Part shown: piece by piece, positions 9,942 through 19,402 of the stretch
Position numbering within the stretch: the first letter of the stretch is position 1
How the letters are laid out: every line of letters begins with the position of its first letter
NCBI GenBank assembly: GCA_963768075.1
Contig: CAVYHD010000028.1
Span: 1 to 64,000, forward strand
Reading direction: 5' to 3'
From: QHXW01 sp963768075
GTDB taxonomy: Bacteria; Acidobacteriota; Terriglobia; Bryobacterales; Bryobacteraceae
DNA length: 64,000 nt
Position numbers and translations under genes: made by a program
Notes under the pieces: model-generated
What the model was told of the DNA's origin: nothing
Database searches by the model: none
The model's input: only the letters and a program-made list of their open reading frames with translations

Positions 9942-11997
9942 TTGGCCGCCGAGACTCGCCATTCCGTCTGCGCGCTCGATTGTCCGGACGCTTGCAGCCT
10001 ATTGATCAACGTGGACCAGGGTCGCGGCAGCCGTCTGCGCGGGGATCCGGATCATCCTGTGACTCGCGGATTCTTGTGCGGAAAAGTAGCTCGCTACCTC
10101 GAGCGCGAGTACTCACCCGCGCGTCTTTTGTATCCGCAGCGTCGAACAGGCCGTAAGGGCGAAGGCCGCTTTCAGCGCATTACCTGGGACGATGCGCTCG
10201 ACGAAATCGCCGGGCGTTTCCAGACACTCGCGGCTGAGTTTGGTTCTGAATCCATTCTGCCCTACAGCTATGGCGGCACCATGGGCTATTTGCAAGGCTC
10301 CGGCATGGATCGCCGCTTCTTCCATCGCCTCGGCGCGTCGCGGCTCGATCGCACCATCTGTGCGGCCGCCGGCGGCGTCGGTCTCATGGATGCCACTGGC
10401 TTCAAGTACGGCACCGAGCCCGAGCAGTTCCGCCATGCGAAGCTGATCCTCGCCTGGGGCGCCAACGTGCTCGGCACCAATGTGCACCTGTGGCCGTTCA
10501 TCGTCGAAGCCCGCCGCAACGGAGCGAAGTTTTACACCATCGATCCACACCGCAACCGCACCGGCGATCTTGCCGACAAACATTTCTTCATCAATCCGGG
10601 CAGCGACGCCGCTCTTGCGCTCGGGTTCATGCACGTCATCATCGAAGAGGGCCTCCAGGACGCCGATTACGTCGCCCGCTACACTTCCGGGTTCGATGGC
10701 CTTCGCGAGCGCGTTCGGGAATATCCGCCGGAGCGTGTGGCTTCTCTCACCGGCATTGCGGCAAACGACATCATCGATCTCGCTCGTGAATACGCTACGA
10801 TCCGGCCCGCCGTCATTCGTCTGAACTATGGCCTCCAGCGGAGTGAGCGCGGCGCCATGGCAGTGCGTGCCATTTCGTTATTGCCGGCGCTCACTGGCTC
10901 CTGGAAAGAGGTGGGAGGCGGTGCCGTACTCTCCACCTCCGGCGCCTTTCAAGTTAATCGCGCCAGCCCTCGAGTTACCTGATTTGCAGCTCCGGTCGCC
11001 GCTCGGGCGGGAAGCTCGCTTGGTCAATATGTCGCAGCTCGGGAGCGCATTGAACAAGCTGACCGGTCCGCCGGTCAAGGCCCTGGCGATCTATAATTCA
11101 AACCCGGCCGCGGTGGTTCCCGATCAGAACGCCGTCCTCAAGGGTCTGCGGCGCGACGATCTCTTCACCGTCGTCATCGAGCAGTTCCAGACCGACAGTG
11201 CCGATCACGCCGACATCCTGCTGCCCACGACAACCTTTCTCGAGCACACCGACATCTATTTCGCTTACGGCCATTACTACCTGCAACTGGCGCGGCCCGT
11301 ACTGCCCGCCCCCGGGGAAACAAAATCGAATCTCGAGATCTTTCGCCTGCTCGCCGGGCGCATGGGCTTCGACGACCCATGCTTCCGCGATTCGGAAGAT
11401 GACATGATTCGCGCTTTGCTGGCATCGAGCCATTCCTTCGTCAACGGCATTACTATCGAGGAGCTCGACCGCGAACATTCTGTGCGCCTGCGCGTCGCCC
11501 CCAATGGCGATCCCTTCCTGCCTTTTGCCAACGGTGGATTCGGCACTCCCTCGGGGAAGTGCGAGTTCCACGCCGAGACGCTCACCTATACTCCGCCCGT
11601 CGAATCCCGCCATGGCGATGCGGCTTTGCGCGCCAAATTTCCCATCGAGCTGATCTCGCCCAAGAACGATGACAGCATGAACTCCACCTTCGGCTACCGC
11701 GAAGAAATTCACCGTCAAACGTCGCAGTTGAAAATCAGCTCCCCGGACGCCGCCGCGCGCGGCATCACGGCCGGCGACCAGGTGCGCGTTTTCAATGCCC
11801 GCGGTTCGTGCCTGCTGGAGGCTAAGATCGATGGGACCGTGGCTCCGGGCGTGGTCTGCGCCCCCTCCACGGGATGGGCCAAGCTGTCCCCGGCGTTTCG
11901 CAACGTCAACGCCCTCACTTCGGAACGCCTTACCGATAAGGGAGGCGGCCCGACCTTCTACAGTTGCCTCGTGCAGGTGGAAAAGAGTGGCGATTGA
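9942..11997 (+). CDS. Molybdopterin-dependent oxidoreductase, DMSO-reductase family (one frameshift)
   Basis: The enzyme is about 685 residues and binds a bis-molybdopterin cofactor plus one 4Fe-4S cluster. Cluster ligands are in CALDCPDAC and FLCGK (residues 10, 14, 18 and 46 from the TTG start). ICAAAGGVG near residue 140 is where the molybdenum ligand is found in relatives. Later blocks LILAWGANVLGTNVHLW, YTIDPHRNRTGDLADKHFF and VIEQFQTDSADHADILLPTT are typical. One indel near 10970 splits it. The substrate cannot be read from sequence. No Tat signal is visible with the TTG start; an ATG at 9885 is in frame but lies upstream of the -10 box. The end overlaps a lipoprotein gene by 11 bases. 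Confidence 0.8.
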
Positions 11998-12523
11998 AGC
12001 CACCCGGCGCCAACTCCTCTTCGCGTCACTGGCACTTTGCTTCGCCGCTTGCCGCAGCGCAACTCCTGATCTGAGCGGTTTCACCGAAGAAGAGCCCCCG
12101 CGCTTATCGTCGTCCATCAGCGCCGCTGAGCGGAGCGTGGCTGCACAGTTGGTTTCGGGCTGGGAGAACATCACCGACAACGCTTGGCGCTGGACGGCCC
12201 CCCGCTTCACCGCCGTGCTTCGTCCCCCGCCCGGATCCTCTTCGCGCGGTGCTACCTTGCGGTTCCAGTTCTTCCTTCCCGCCGTCGAAATGTCACGGCT
12301 CAAAGAGCTAACGCTCTCCGCTTCCGTCCAGGGCTTTCGTCTGGAGCCGGAGACATACCGTGCGGCGGGAGAGGCCCTTTACGCGCGCGAGGTCCCCGCC
12401 GTCGTCCTCGCGGGTGATTCGGTGCTGGTTGAGTTCACTGTGGACAAGCCTTTCGTTCCGGTCAAGGGTGATCCGCGCGCGCTCGGCGTCATCGCCAAAC
12501 TTCTGAGCCTCGAAACGAAATGA
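11987..12523 (+). CDS. Predicted lipoprotein of unknown function
   Basis: The GTG at 11987 lies inside the end of the oxidoreductase gene and gives a 178-residue protein. Its N-terminus is a lipoprotein signal, LLFASLALCFAAC, with Cys as the predicted lipid-modified residue. The mature part has beta-rich segments (RGATLRFQFFLPAVEMSRL; VVLAGDSVLVEFTVDKPF) and a C-terminal pattern seen in small exported acidobacterial proteins. No family is recognised. Its stop overlaps the next ATG as ATGA, so all three genes from 9942 to 14415 are probably translated from one message. Confidence 0.6.
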   Translation: MAIEATRRQLLFASLALCFAACRSATPDLSGFTEEEPPRLSSSISAAERSVAAQLVSGWENITDNAWRWTAPRFTAVLRPPPGSSSRGATLRFQFFLPAVEMSRLKELTLSASVQGFRLEPETYRAAGEALYAREVPAVVLAGDSVLVEFTVDKPFVPVKGDPRALGVIAKLLSLETK

Positions 12524-14415
12524 GGGCGGCGGCCGTTACTTCACAGGATCCCGCACCCATTCCCACAATCCTTCGGGTCGCCTGTTGGCTCGTACCTCCG
12601 CTCTTGTGTTTTGTCCTCTACTGGAGTGGACTGCGCGTTTGGTTCCAGGCCGACGACTTCGCCTGGCTCGCCCTGCCCCTCGAGGTCCATGATGTGCACT
12701 CTCTGATGCACGCCCTGTTTGCTCCGAAGGCCCAGGGCTCCATCCGGCCGCTCAGTGAGCGGGCATTTTTCCTGGTCTTCGAATCGCTCTTCGGCGTCAA
12801 TCCTCTCCCCTTTCGGATTTGCGTCTTTTTGACCCAATGCGCCAATTTGACACTCCTGGCGGCCGTCACCCGGAGGCTCACCGGCTCTCGCCTCGCTGGC
12901 TTCTGCGCTGCCATTTTTTGGCTCGTCAACAGCGGTTTAATCGTCCCGATGGTTTGGACTTCCGCCTACAACGAAATCCTGTGCGCCTTCTTCGTGCTGG
13001 GAGCATTTTGGTTCCTGCTGCGTTATATCCGGAATGGCCGGACTTACGATTACCTTTGGCAGTGGGTCGCCTTCCTGGTGGGATTCGGCGCCCTGGAAAT
13101 TAACGTCGTCTACCCAGCCCTGGCAGCCGCCTACACTTTTCTCTGCGCGCGCAAGTATTTCCGCTCGACTCTGCCGCTGTTCTTGCCGTCCGCCCTCTTT
13201 GCCTTCGCCCACCGGTTCGTTGCCCCGCAGGGTGCACCCGGTGGTGTGTACGCCTTGCATTTCGATCGCGCCCTGCCAATGACGTTTCTAACTTACGGGC
13301 GTTGGGCGTTGGTCTCAGGTTCTTTTCCCCCGGGATTCCACCGAACGGTGCAGATCGTTTTGCTGGCGGTTTTAGCGCTGGCCCTGCTCGGTTTCACTCT
13401 CTTCCGGGCCTTCCGGCGCGACTGGCTGCCAGTGTTCTGCCTCTGCTGGTTTGTCATAGTCCTTGCGCCGCTCCTTCCACTAAGAGATCACATCTCGGAC
13501 TACTATCTGGTTCTACCCGCTTTGGGCTTGGCGATGCTAGGCGGGTACGCGCTGGCGCTTGCTTGGGCACAACCCCTGCCATGGAGGTTGGCAGCCCTGG
13601 CACTCGCCGCCGCTTATGCCGTGCCCATGGCCCAGCTCGATTGGAAGCTCACACCCTGGTGGCTAATCCGGAGCCTGGAGCTCGAGCGAATGGTTTTTGG
13701 TGTCGTCCGGGCTCATCAGTTGCATCCTGATAAAACCATCTTGCTCGAAGGAGTGGACAACACCACGTTTTGGGCCGGCATAATTCATCGCCCCTTTCGG
13801 CTATTTGGTATCTCTGGCGTCTATCTGGTTCCTGGATCTGAGGCTTACATTGATTCGCGCCCCTCCCAGGAGTCCGTCTCCGATTTCCTGCTGCCGGGGG
13901 GAGTGGCGCTGGAAGCGGCGAAAAGTGACCGGATTGTCGTCTACCATATCGGACCAGACCGGCTCAAAGCCATCACATCCGCTTATGAAGAGGCCGCCTT
14001 CCACCGGTTCCTCCCGCAGGTGCCACGAAGGATCGATGCCGGAAGCCCGCTTATGGGTTACCTGCTTGGACCCGAGTGGTATCCTCCTGACGGCGGATCT
14101 CGCTGGATGCCACTACGCGCCACGCTGCGGATCGGCGGTCCCCGCACGGCATCGGAGAAACTGCACCTGACGGGATTTGCTCCTTCGGGTCCCGTGCAAA
14201 CCACTATGCCTCTTACAGTTACGGTGGATGGGATCGCGCTTCCCGAGATCCAGCTCCACCTCGGCCAGCCGGGCTTCGATGTCGTCTTACCCCTTCCAGA
14301 TCAGTTAGTTGGCAAGCCGGAAGTGCAGGTTTGCCTCCAGGTCGGCCACGCCATTCACGGCCAGGCCGATACTCGTGAGCTCGGTCTCAACTTTGGCATT
14401 TTTGAGATTCGCTAG
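12520..14415 (+). CDS. Polytopic membrane protein, GT-C glycosyltransferase-like
   Basis: The 631-residue protein has about ten hydrophobic segments in its first 400 residues and a soluble C-terminal domain of about 200 residues. Near the first membrane span it carries WFQADDFAWLALPLE, an acidic D-D pair in the first external loop as in GT-C enzymes that use polyprenyl-linked sugars. The C-terminal part (residues 400-631) is beta-rich and ends in a carbohydrate-binding-like segment (HLTGFAPSGPVQTTMPLTV). It is probably an inner-membrane protein with its catalytic loop facing the periplasm. The transferase call is inference from topology and the acidic loop motif. The start overlaps the lipoprotein stop by four bases. 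Confidence 0.55.
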   Translation: MRAAAVTSQDPAPIPTILRVACWLVPPLLCFVLYWSGLRVWFQADDFAWLALPLEVHDVHSLMHALFAPKAQGSIRPLSERAFFLVFESLFGVNPLPFRICVFLTQCANLTLLAAVTRRLTGSRLAGFCAAIFWLVNSGLIVPMVWTSAYNEILCAFFVLGAFWFLLRYIRNGRTYDYLWQWVAFLVGFGALEINVVYPALAAAYTFLCARKYFRSTLPLFLPSALFAFAHRFVAPQGAPGGVYALHFDRALPMTFLTYGRWALVSGSFPPGFHRTVQIVLLAVLALALLGFTLFRAFRRDWLPVFCLCWFVIVLAPLLPLRDHISDYYLVLPALGLAMLGGYALALAWAQPLPWRLAALALAAAYAVPMAQLDWKLTPWWLIRSLELERMVFGVVRAHQLHPDKTILLEGVDNTTFWAGIIHRPFRLFGISGVYLVPGSEAYIDSRPSQESVSDFLLPGGVALEAAKSDRIVVYHIGPDRLKAITSAYEEAAFHRFLPQVPRRIDAGSPLMGYLLGPEWYPPDGGSRWMPLRATLRIGGPRTASEKLHLTGFAPSGPVQTTMPLTVTVDGIALPEIQLHLGQPGFDVVLPLPDQLVGKPEVQVCLQVGHAIHGQADTRELGLNFGIFEIR

Positions 14416-14472
14416 CTTCCCGCTAATGGTTGAAGCAGAATCGACCGATATATCAGCCTCGCTGCAATTTTG

Positions 14473-14502
14473 TTGATGGCACCAAAAGTGCTCGGGTATA
14501 CT
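14473..14502 (+). promoter_or_regulatory. Candidate sigma-70-type promoter for the DksA-like gene
   Basis: TTGATG (14473-14478) and TATACT (14497-14502) are separated by 18 bases, about 130 bases before the start codon. The region between (14503-14632) holds no frame worth calling and ends in the ribosome site AGGAG (14621-14625). Confidence 0.35.
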
Positions 14503-14632
14503 CGTTGTGCGACACCTAGATTCAACGGCGATGAGGAGTACGGCGAATATATTAGCGGATCGCACTAAGATTTTATGAAATTTTCGTTGTCATCGGGCAT
14601 CTATTGTTGGCAGACGGACTAGGAGAAGGACC

Positions 14633-15016
14633 ATGAGCAAGAACGAATTGGAAAAATACAGAACGGCTCTGGAAGCGAAAAAAACAGAAAGCGCCGCCAG
14701 CCTCAGAAACCGCGACGAAATCGTGATCGAGAAAGCTGCGGATGCCATTGATGAGGTTCAACTTGCGGGTGAACGCGAGCTGGCCATTCGCAATCTTGAC
14801 CGGGAATCCGTCCTGCTGCGCAACGTTCGAGCGGCGCTGGCCCGGGTTGCGGACGGCAGTTTCGGCACTTGTCTGCACTGTGAAGAAGAAATCAACCCGA
14901 AACGCCTGAACGCGGTGCCGTGGGCACCTTTCTGCATTCGCTGCCAGGAAGCGGCTGACCGGCACGAGTTTGAAGCGGGCGAAATTATCCCACAGTTGCT
15001 AGCTGACGCCGCCTGA
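14633..15016 (+). CDS. DksA/TraR-family zinc-finger regulator
   Basis: The 127-residue protein has an N-terminal charged coiled coil (residues 1-75) and a C-terminal zinc finger. The cysteines follow C-x2-C-x17-C-x2-C: CLHC, then FCIRC, exactly the DksA spacing. DksA-type proteins insert the coiled coil into the RNA polymerase secondary channel and, with ppGpp, adjust rRNA and stress promoters. The coiled-coil tip here (NRDEIVIEKAADAIDE) is not the canonical D-x2-D-x-A motif, so polymerase effects may differ from E. coli DksA. A strong AGGAGAAGG ribosome site lies 7 bases before ATG. It converges on the PgeF-like gene. Confidence 0.8.
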   Translation: MSKNELEKYRTALEAKKTESAASLRNRDEIVIEKAADAIDEVQLAGERELAIRNLDRESVLLRNVRAALARVADGSFGTCLHCEEEINPKRLNAVPWAPFCIRCQEAADRHEFEAGEIIPQLLADAA

Positions 15017-15053
15017 CGACGGGTTGACAGAGCCAGGCGCAAAACGCGCCAGC

Positions 15054-15716
15054 TCAGCGAATTCCTACGACAGAGAGCATGCGGCCCGCGCCCTGGCCGT
15101 CGCGGCGGAAGGAATGGAAATCGCGATTGCACAAGGTGCAGATACCAGCCACGTAAATCTGGCCAGAGGGCACTCCGGCACCGGCTGCCTGGAGCCGGTT
15201 TATCTCGCCCAAATCGATATGCGCCGGCCGAGTCAAATTTTCCAGACCTGAATCGTATTGGGCAAACTCGGCCGCGACTTCGGGTCCCACTTCATAGCAG
15301 CATTTGCCGATGCCTGGACCGATCGCAATATGCAGGTCTTCGGGACGGCTGGAAAATCTGTTGACCATATCTTCGATTGCTCGCTCCGCGATTTTCCGGG
15401 CCGTACCGCGCCAGCCGGCGTGAACGGCCGCGACAGCCCGGTGAACAGGGTCCACGATCAGAAGCGGAACGCAATCCGCTGTCTTGACCGCGACGAGCGA
15501 ACCGGGCGTATTTTCCACGAGCGCATCGCCATCGCCGAGGCAGCCGGAACGGCCACCACCGCCCACGACCGTGCCGGAATGAATCTGGTGGAGAGTCGCC
15601 AGGTTGCCGCAACTGCCGAAGCTTTTCGACCAGCGCGTGCCGAAGCCGTGCACAAGCCAGTCGAAGGTTTCGAGCGGACGCACGCGATAGATTTGTTGCG
15701 AATCCTTATAAAACAC
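15054..15716 (-). CDS. pgeF: PgeF/YlmD-type purine nucleoside or peptidoglycan-editing enzyme
   Basis: The 220-residue protein belongs to the old laccase-domain family (DUF152), now known to act on purine nucleosides and, in E. coli PgeF, to correct misincorporated serine in peptidoglycan precursors. Zinc-site motifs are all visible: LHQIHSGTV, VKTADCVPLLIVD, AAVHAGWRGTARKIAERAI and IGPGIGKCCYEVGPEV, with the late motif TLCNRDFHSFRRDG. It starts at GTG 15716, ten bases after the nuoB stop, so the two are probably cotranscribed. The length is slightly short for the family (about 240), and the N-terminus may have a different start. Confidence 0.8.
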   Translation of the reverse strand: MFYKDSQQIYRVRPLETFDWLVHGFGTRWSKSFGSCGNLATLHQIHSGTVVGGGGRSGCLGDGDALVENTPGSLVAVKTADCVPLLIVDPVHRAVAAVHAGWRGTARKIAERAIEDMVNRFSSRPEDLHIAIGPGIGKCCYEVGPEVAAEFAQYDSGLENLTRPAHIDLGEINRLQAAGAGVPSGQIYVAGICTLCNRDFHSFRRDGQGAGRMLSVVGIR

Positions 15717-15726
15717 GCGTCGTGAA

Positions 15727-16290
15727 CTATACGGGGTTTTGCACTTGCGCGATCATGACCTGCCGCTTGAAATCCTCCAGCATGGATTCATCGAGGCGGA
15801 CGTCGGTGGGCCGCTTCACCAGCGTCGTCATCTGGTCGATCTTGTCCTGGAGTTTGAGGAGCGCGTAGAAAAGGTTTTCCGGACGCGGCGGGCAGCCGGT
15901 GACATACACATCCACGGGCACGATCTTATCGACGCCTTGCAGCACGGCGTAGGTGTTGAATGGGCCGCCGACGCTGGAGCAGGCGCCCATGGAAATGACC
16001 CACTTGGGATCCGGCATCTGGTCGTAGATGCGCTTGAGCACGGGCGCCATTTTGAGAGTGACGGTGCCGGCCACGATCATGAGATCCGATTGCCGCGGGC
16101 TGGGGCGAAAAACTTCCGAGCCAAAGCGCGCAATGTCAAAGCGTGAGGTGGAGGAGGCAATCATCTCAATGGCGCAGCAAGCCAGACCGAAGGTCATCGG
16201 CCAGATGGCCGACTTGCGCGCCCAGTTGAAGACGTAATCCACCGAAGTGGTAATAAAGTTCCGTTCAAACTGGTTCTGCAGAAAAGACAT
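15727..16290 (-). CDS. nuoB: NADH-quinone oxidoreductase subunit B
   Basis: NuoB carries cluster N2, the last 4Fe-4S cluster before quinone in respiratory complex I. All four ligands are visible: the Cys pair in FGLACCAIEM, one in SMGACSSVGG and one in YVTGCPPRPENL. The length of 187 residues is normal. The gene is unusual in having no nuoA, nuoC or nuoD next to it; its neighbours are a PgeF-like gene downstream and a long intergenic region upstream. Many Acidobacteriota carry more than one set of complex I genes, so this may be a dispersed copy. A TAAAAT box lies 14 bases before the ATG. Confidence 0.9.
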   Translation of the reverse strand: MSFLQNQFERNFITTSVDYVFNWARKSAIWPMTFGLACCAIEMIASSTSRFDIARFGSEVFRPSPRQSDLMIVAGTVTLKMAPVLKRIYDQMPDPKWVISMGACSSVGGPFNTYAVLQGVDKIVPVDVYVTGCPPRPENLFYALLKLQDKIDQMTTLVKRPTDVRLDESMLEDFKRQVMIAQVQNPV

Positions 16291-16693
16291 GTCGATTGGC
16301 CGTTATTTTAGCACCCCGCGGCAGGGCCTGCGGCGCGAAGCGTGAAACTTCACAGCTCTTCGGCCTGCGGGAACAATCGCCGCGGCCATGTCTTCCTGAT
16401 GCGGCTGCACGCCTGGACTCGCTTCGATTATTGAGTTGTCGTAGCCGGTGACAGGATTTGGCAGGCGGAATGCACCTCCACGCGAGCACCCGGTACTGTG
16501 ATCCAGTTGTTGGTTGTATGGCTATAGTTTTCTCCAGAATCAGGAAGGCTTCCGTGTCACGATTCCGCACACCTGAGTCCAATGCACTACACTTGTGTAC
16601 GCCTGTCCGCGCGGCGAAACCAAGTGTGGACGAACATCGTCTATCGCTTGCTATAATGAGGAAATCAAAAATTCAATTGGTGCTATTCGAATC
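16291..16693. other. Intergenic region upstream of nuoB and the propeller gene
   Basis: About 400 bases separate two divergent genes. No protein-like frame is seen. A GTGAA/TTCAC inverted repeat lies in the nuoB-proximal part. A perfect TATAAT lies at 16652-16657, on the propeller-gene side. Confidence 0.4.
16652..16657 (+). promoter_or_regulatory. -10 box for the beta-propeller gene
   Basis: TATAAT lies 36 bases before the ATG at 16694. The -35 position shows no clear TTGACA match. Confidence 0.4.
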
Positions 16694-19402
16694 ATGAGGT
16701 ATTTTTGTGTCTTATTGCTTTCGGCGTCAGCTTGCCTGGCGATCAATTTCACCCATGGGCAGGCGGCACGCGCGGAAATCGGGCAGCCCTACTTCACAGC
16801 GGGCGTGATTGGCGCGAGCCAGACTGTGCTGGGGTCCGCGTCGGGGCTGGCATATGCGAACAACACGCTTGTCGTGGCGGATTCGAACCGGGCCGGCGCC
16901 AGTCCCGTAAACAACCGGGTCCTGATCTACCAGAACATGTCCAGCCAGTTTCCGGCCCCGGAGTTCATGCCGCCGAACCAGGGCACGCGCTGTCCGGTTT
17001 GCGGAGGCACGGCCAACGTGGTGCTGGGCCAGCCTAACTTCAGCAATACCGACGCCACGGTTTCGCAAAGTGGCATGAGTCTGCCGACGGCGGTGGCCAC
17101 GGACGGCCAGATCCTGGTGGTGGCGGACACCAACAACAATCGCGTGTTGATCTGGAATTCGATCCCGTCGACCAACAATGCGCCGGCTGACATCGTGGTG
17201 GGCCAGACGAATTTTACTAACATGGGCACCGCCGTTCCACCGACAGCAACGTCGCTGCGCGGGCCGCAAGGAGTATGGATTCAAAGCGGCAAACTCTACA
17301 TCGCCGACACGCAAAACAACCGCATCCTGATTTACAACTCGATTCCCACGTCCAACGGGGTAGCGGCGGACATGGTGATAGGCCAGCCCAATTTCACCAC
17401 GACCGTCCAGCAGGATCTGACGCAGGGGGAGGAGGATGCCAACGCCAGCAACCTTCTGAATCCGGTGTCGGTGACCTCGGACGGAACCCACCTTTTCATC
17501 ACGGATCTGGGGTACAACCGGGTTCTGATCTGGAATAGCCTGCCGACGCGAAACCAGCAGCCCGCGGATGTCGTAGTGGGCCAGCTGGGAATGTTCGCGT
17601 CCCTACCGGACAATGCCTGGGCTGGAACAGCAGCCACTACCGCGGGCCAGACGGGCCAAGAGATTCCCCTACTCTGTACCGTGCCCGATGGCACGGATGC
17701 CAACAACAATCCGACGTATCCCAGTCTCTGCGCCCGAACGTTGAGTTTCCCGCGCTACGCGCTGTCCGACGGCAACTGGTTCTTCATCGCCGACGGAGGA
17801 AATGACCGGGTGCTGGTTTTCTACCATGTGCCCACCACGAACGCGGCGACGCCGGACATTATTCTGGGACAGCCAGATGGCGGCACTGACGTCTCCTCCG
17901 ACGACACAGACTCGCTGGCCACGCCGATGTCCCTGGCGTTCGACGGCAGAAATCTCTACGTCTCCGACACCTACAATCAGCGCGTCGTGATTTACACCAT
18001 GGACGATCCCATCGTCCCGGTCAACAGCGTGCGTAACGCCGCGAGCCTGGAAGTGCTGGCCGAAGGAACGGTCGCGCTGGGCGGGACCCTCAACACCGGC
18101 GACAGTGTAACGATAACGATCAACAGCAAGAACTACGTTTACAAAGAGATCAAGAACGATACCTTCACGAATATCGTCCAGACGCTGGCAAACGCGATCA
18201 ACAAGGGGGCGGGCGACCCGAACGTTATTGCGGAGCCGGATGCGGCCGCGCAGTCAGTCGATCTGTGGGCCCGCACGCCGGGCGCCGACGGTAACAACGT
18301 TACGTATTCCGCGACGGCCTCGACCAACGCCGACATCACGGCTACGGCAGGGGGCGCGAACCTAACCGGGGGAGCAAGCACGGCCCAGGTGGGGCCGGGA
18401 TCGCTGATCGCGATTTTCGGGACGAGTCTGAGCGACTCGGGGGGGGCGGACCCCGGCACGGGAGATTATGCCCCGACAGAGATCGCCAACACGCAAGTTT
18501 TTATCGACGGCAGCCCCGCGCCGCTGCTTTACGTTTCCGACTCGCAAATCAATGCGCAGCTGCCTTTATTCGGCGCCGATAGCGCGAGTTCCAGCCTGTA
18601 TGTCCGGACCCAGCACGCGGATGGAACGGTGACGACGAGTATCGCGGTACCGGTCAATATTGTGGCGCAGAATCCCGGCATTTTCGCCGGGGCCGGAACC
18701 GAGCCGCGCCCGGGAATTGTCTTCCACGGCAACCCGTATGCCAGTGCAGTGGTGTCGGTGGACGGGACGGTGAACGCGGGCGATGTGGGCACGATTACGA
18801 TTTCGGGCCGCACGTACAGCTACACGGTGCTTGCGACGGACACGCTAGCGACCATAACGACCGCGCTTGCCGCGTTGGTGAACGCGGACCCGCAGGTCAC
18901 CGCCACTCCCGCGGGGGTGTTCACCCGCATCATCCTGCAGGCCCGGAAGGAGGGACAAGCGGGTGTGGGGATCGTATTCACGGCGACCGTGAGTACCAGT
19001 GCGGACTTGTTGCTGACGGCCATCGGGGTAACGTCGGATTCGAACACGATTTTGTGCTGTCCCAACAGCGGCCGAGTGGGCGGCAACAATCCGGCAGCTC
19101 CGGGCGAAACGATTATTATTTACGCCACCGGGCTGGGCCTGTTGACCACTCCCAACTCGGGTTTCGCCACGGGGCGGCGGTACGATGGGCCGGTGGCGCA
19201 GCCGGTTAACTTTGTCTCTTCGCTCGCCGGCGGAAGCACGGCCAACGTTCTCCTGGCGACTCCGCTGCCTGGGAGCATAGGGGTGTGGGAGGTTAAGCTT
19301 CAATTGGATTCGGGGCTGACAACCGACAAGGACACGCAGCTCACCATAGCGCAGGACGTCTACGTGAGTAACGTGATCCGGCTCCCGGTGGAAGCTCCTT
19401 GA
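16694..19402 (+). CDS. Secreted NHL-like beta-propeller with Solibacter-type C-terminal domain
   Basis: The 902-residue protein starts with a signal peptide (MRYFCVLLLSASACLA). Residues about 20-460 form a propeller of six repeats, each with a core such as NNRVLIWNSIPS followed by ADIVVGQTNF. The C-terminal half is the acidobacterial Solibacter-type domain: VGPGSLIAIFGTSLSDSGG, PLLYVSDSQINAQLPLFG, IVAQNPGIFAG, NPAAPGETIIIYATGLGLL. Two related modules of about 90 residues sit inside that domain (starting GGTLNTGDSVTITI and GTVNAGDVGTITI). The protein is probably a surface or secreted binding protein; its ligand is unknown. Its stop abuts the csrA stop (TGATCA). An in-frame ATG at 16595 lies upstream of the -10 box and is rejected. 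Confidence 0.8.
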   Translation: MRYFCVLLLSASACLAINFTHGQAARAEIGQPYFTAGVIGASQTVLGSASGLAYANNTLVVADSNRAGASPVNNRVLIYQNMSSQFPAPEFMPPNQGTRCPVCGGTANVVLGQPNFSNTDATVSQSGMSLPTAVATDGQILVVADTNNNRVLIWNSIPSTNNAPADIVVGQTNFTNMGTAVPPTATSLRGPQGVWIQSGKLYIADTQNNRILIYNSIPTSNGVAADMVIGQPNFTTTVQQDLTQGEEDANASNLLNPVSVTSDGTHLFITDLGYNRVLIWNSLPTRNQQPADVVVGQLGMFASLPDNAWAGTAATTAGQTGQEIPLLCTVPDGTDANNNPTYPSLCARTLSFPRYALSDGNWFFIADGGNDRVLVFYHVPTTNAATPDIILGQPDGGTDVSSDDTDSLATPMSLAFDGRNLYVSDTYNQRVVIYTMDDPIVPVNSVRNAASLEVLAEGTVALGGTLNTGDSVTITINSKNYVYKEIKNDTFTNIVQTLANAINKGAGDPNVIAEPDAAAQSVDLWARTPGADGNNVTYSATASTNADITATAGGANLTGGASTAQVGPGSLIAIFGTSLSDSGGADPGTGDYAPTEIANTQVFIDGSPAPLLYVSDSQINAQLPLFGADSASSSLYVRTQHADGTVTTSIAVPVNIVAQNPGIFAGAGTEPRPGIVFHGNPYASAVVSVDGTVNAGDVGTITISGRTYSYTVLATDTLATITTALAALVNADPQVTATPAGVFTRIILQARKEGQAGVGIVFTATVSTSADLLLTAIGVTSDSNTILCCPNSGRVGGNNPAAPGETIIIYATGLGLLTTPNSGFATGRRYDGPVAQPVNFVSSLAGGSTANVLLATPLPGSIGVWEVKLQLDSGLTTDKDTQLTIAQDVYVSNVIRLPVEAP

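Noticed and set aside
15054..15725. Plus-strand frame of 155 codons opposite the PgeF-like gene
   Set aside because: It is a GC-rich antisense shadow; the minus-strand frame carries all zinc motifs.
16595..16693. Earlier start for the propeller protein at 16595
   Set aside because: It would put 33 unlikely residues before a clear signal peptide and spans the -10 box.
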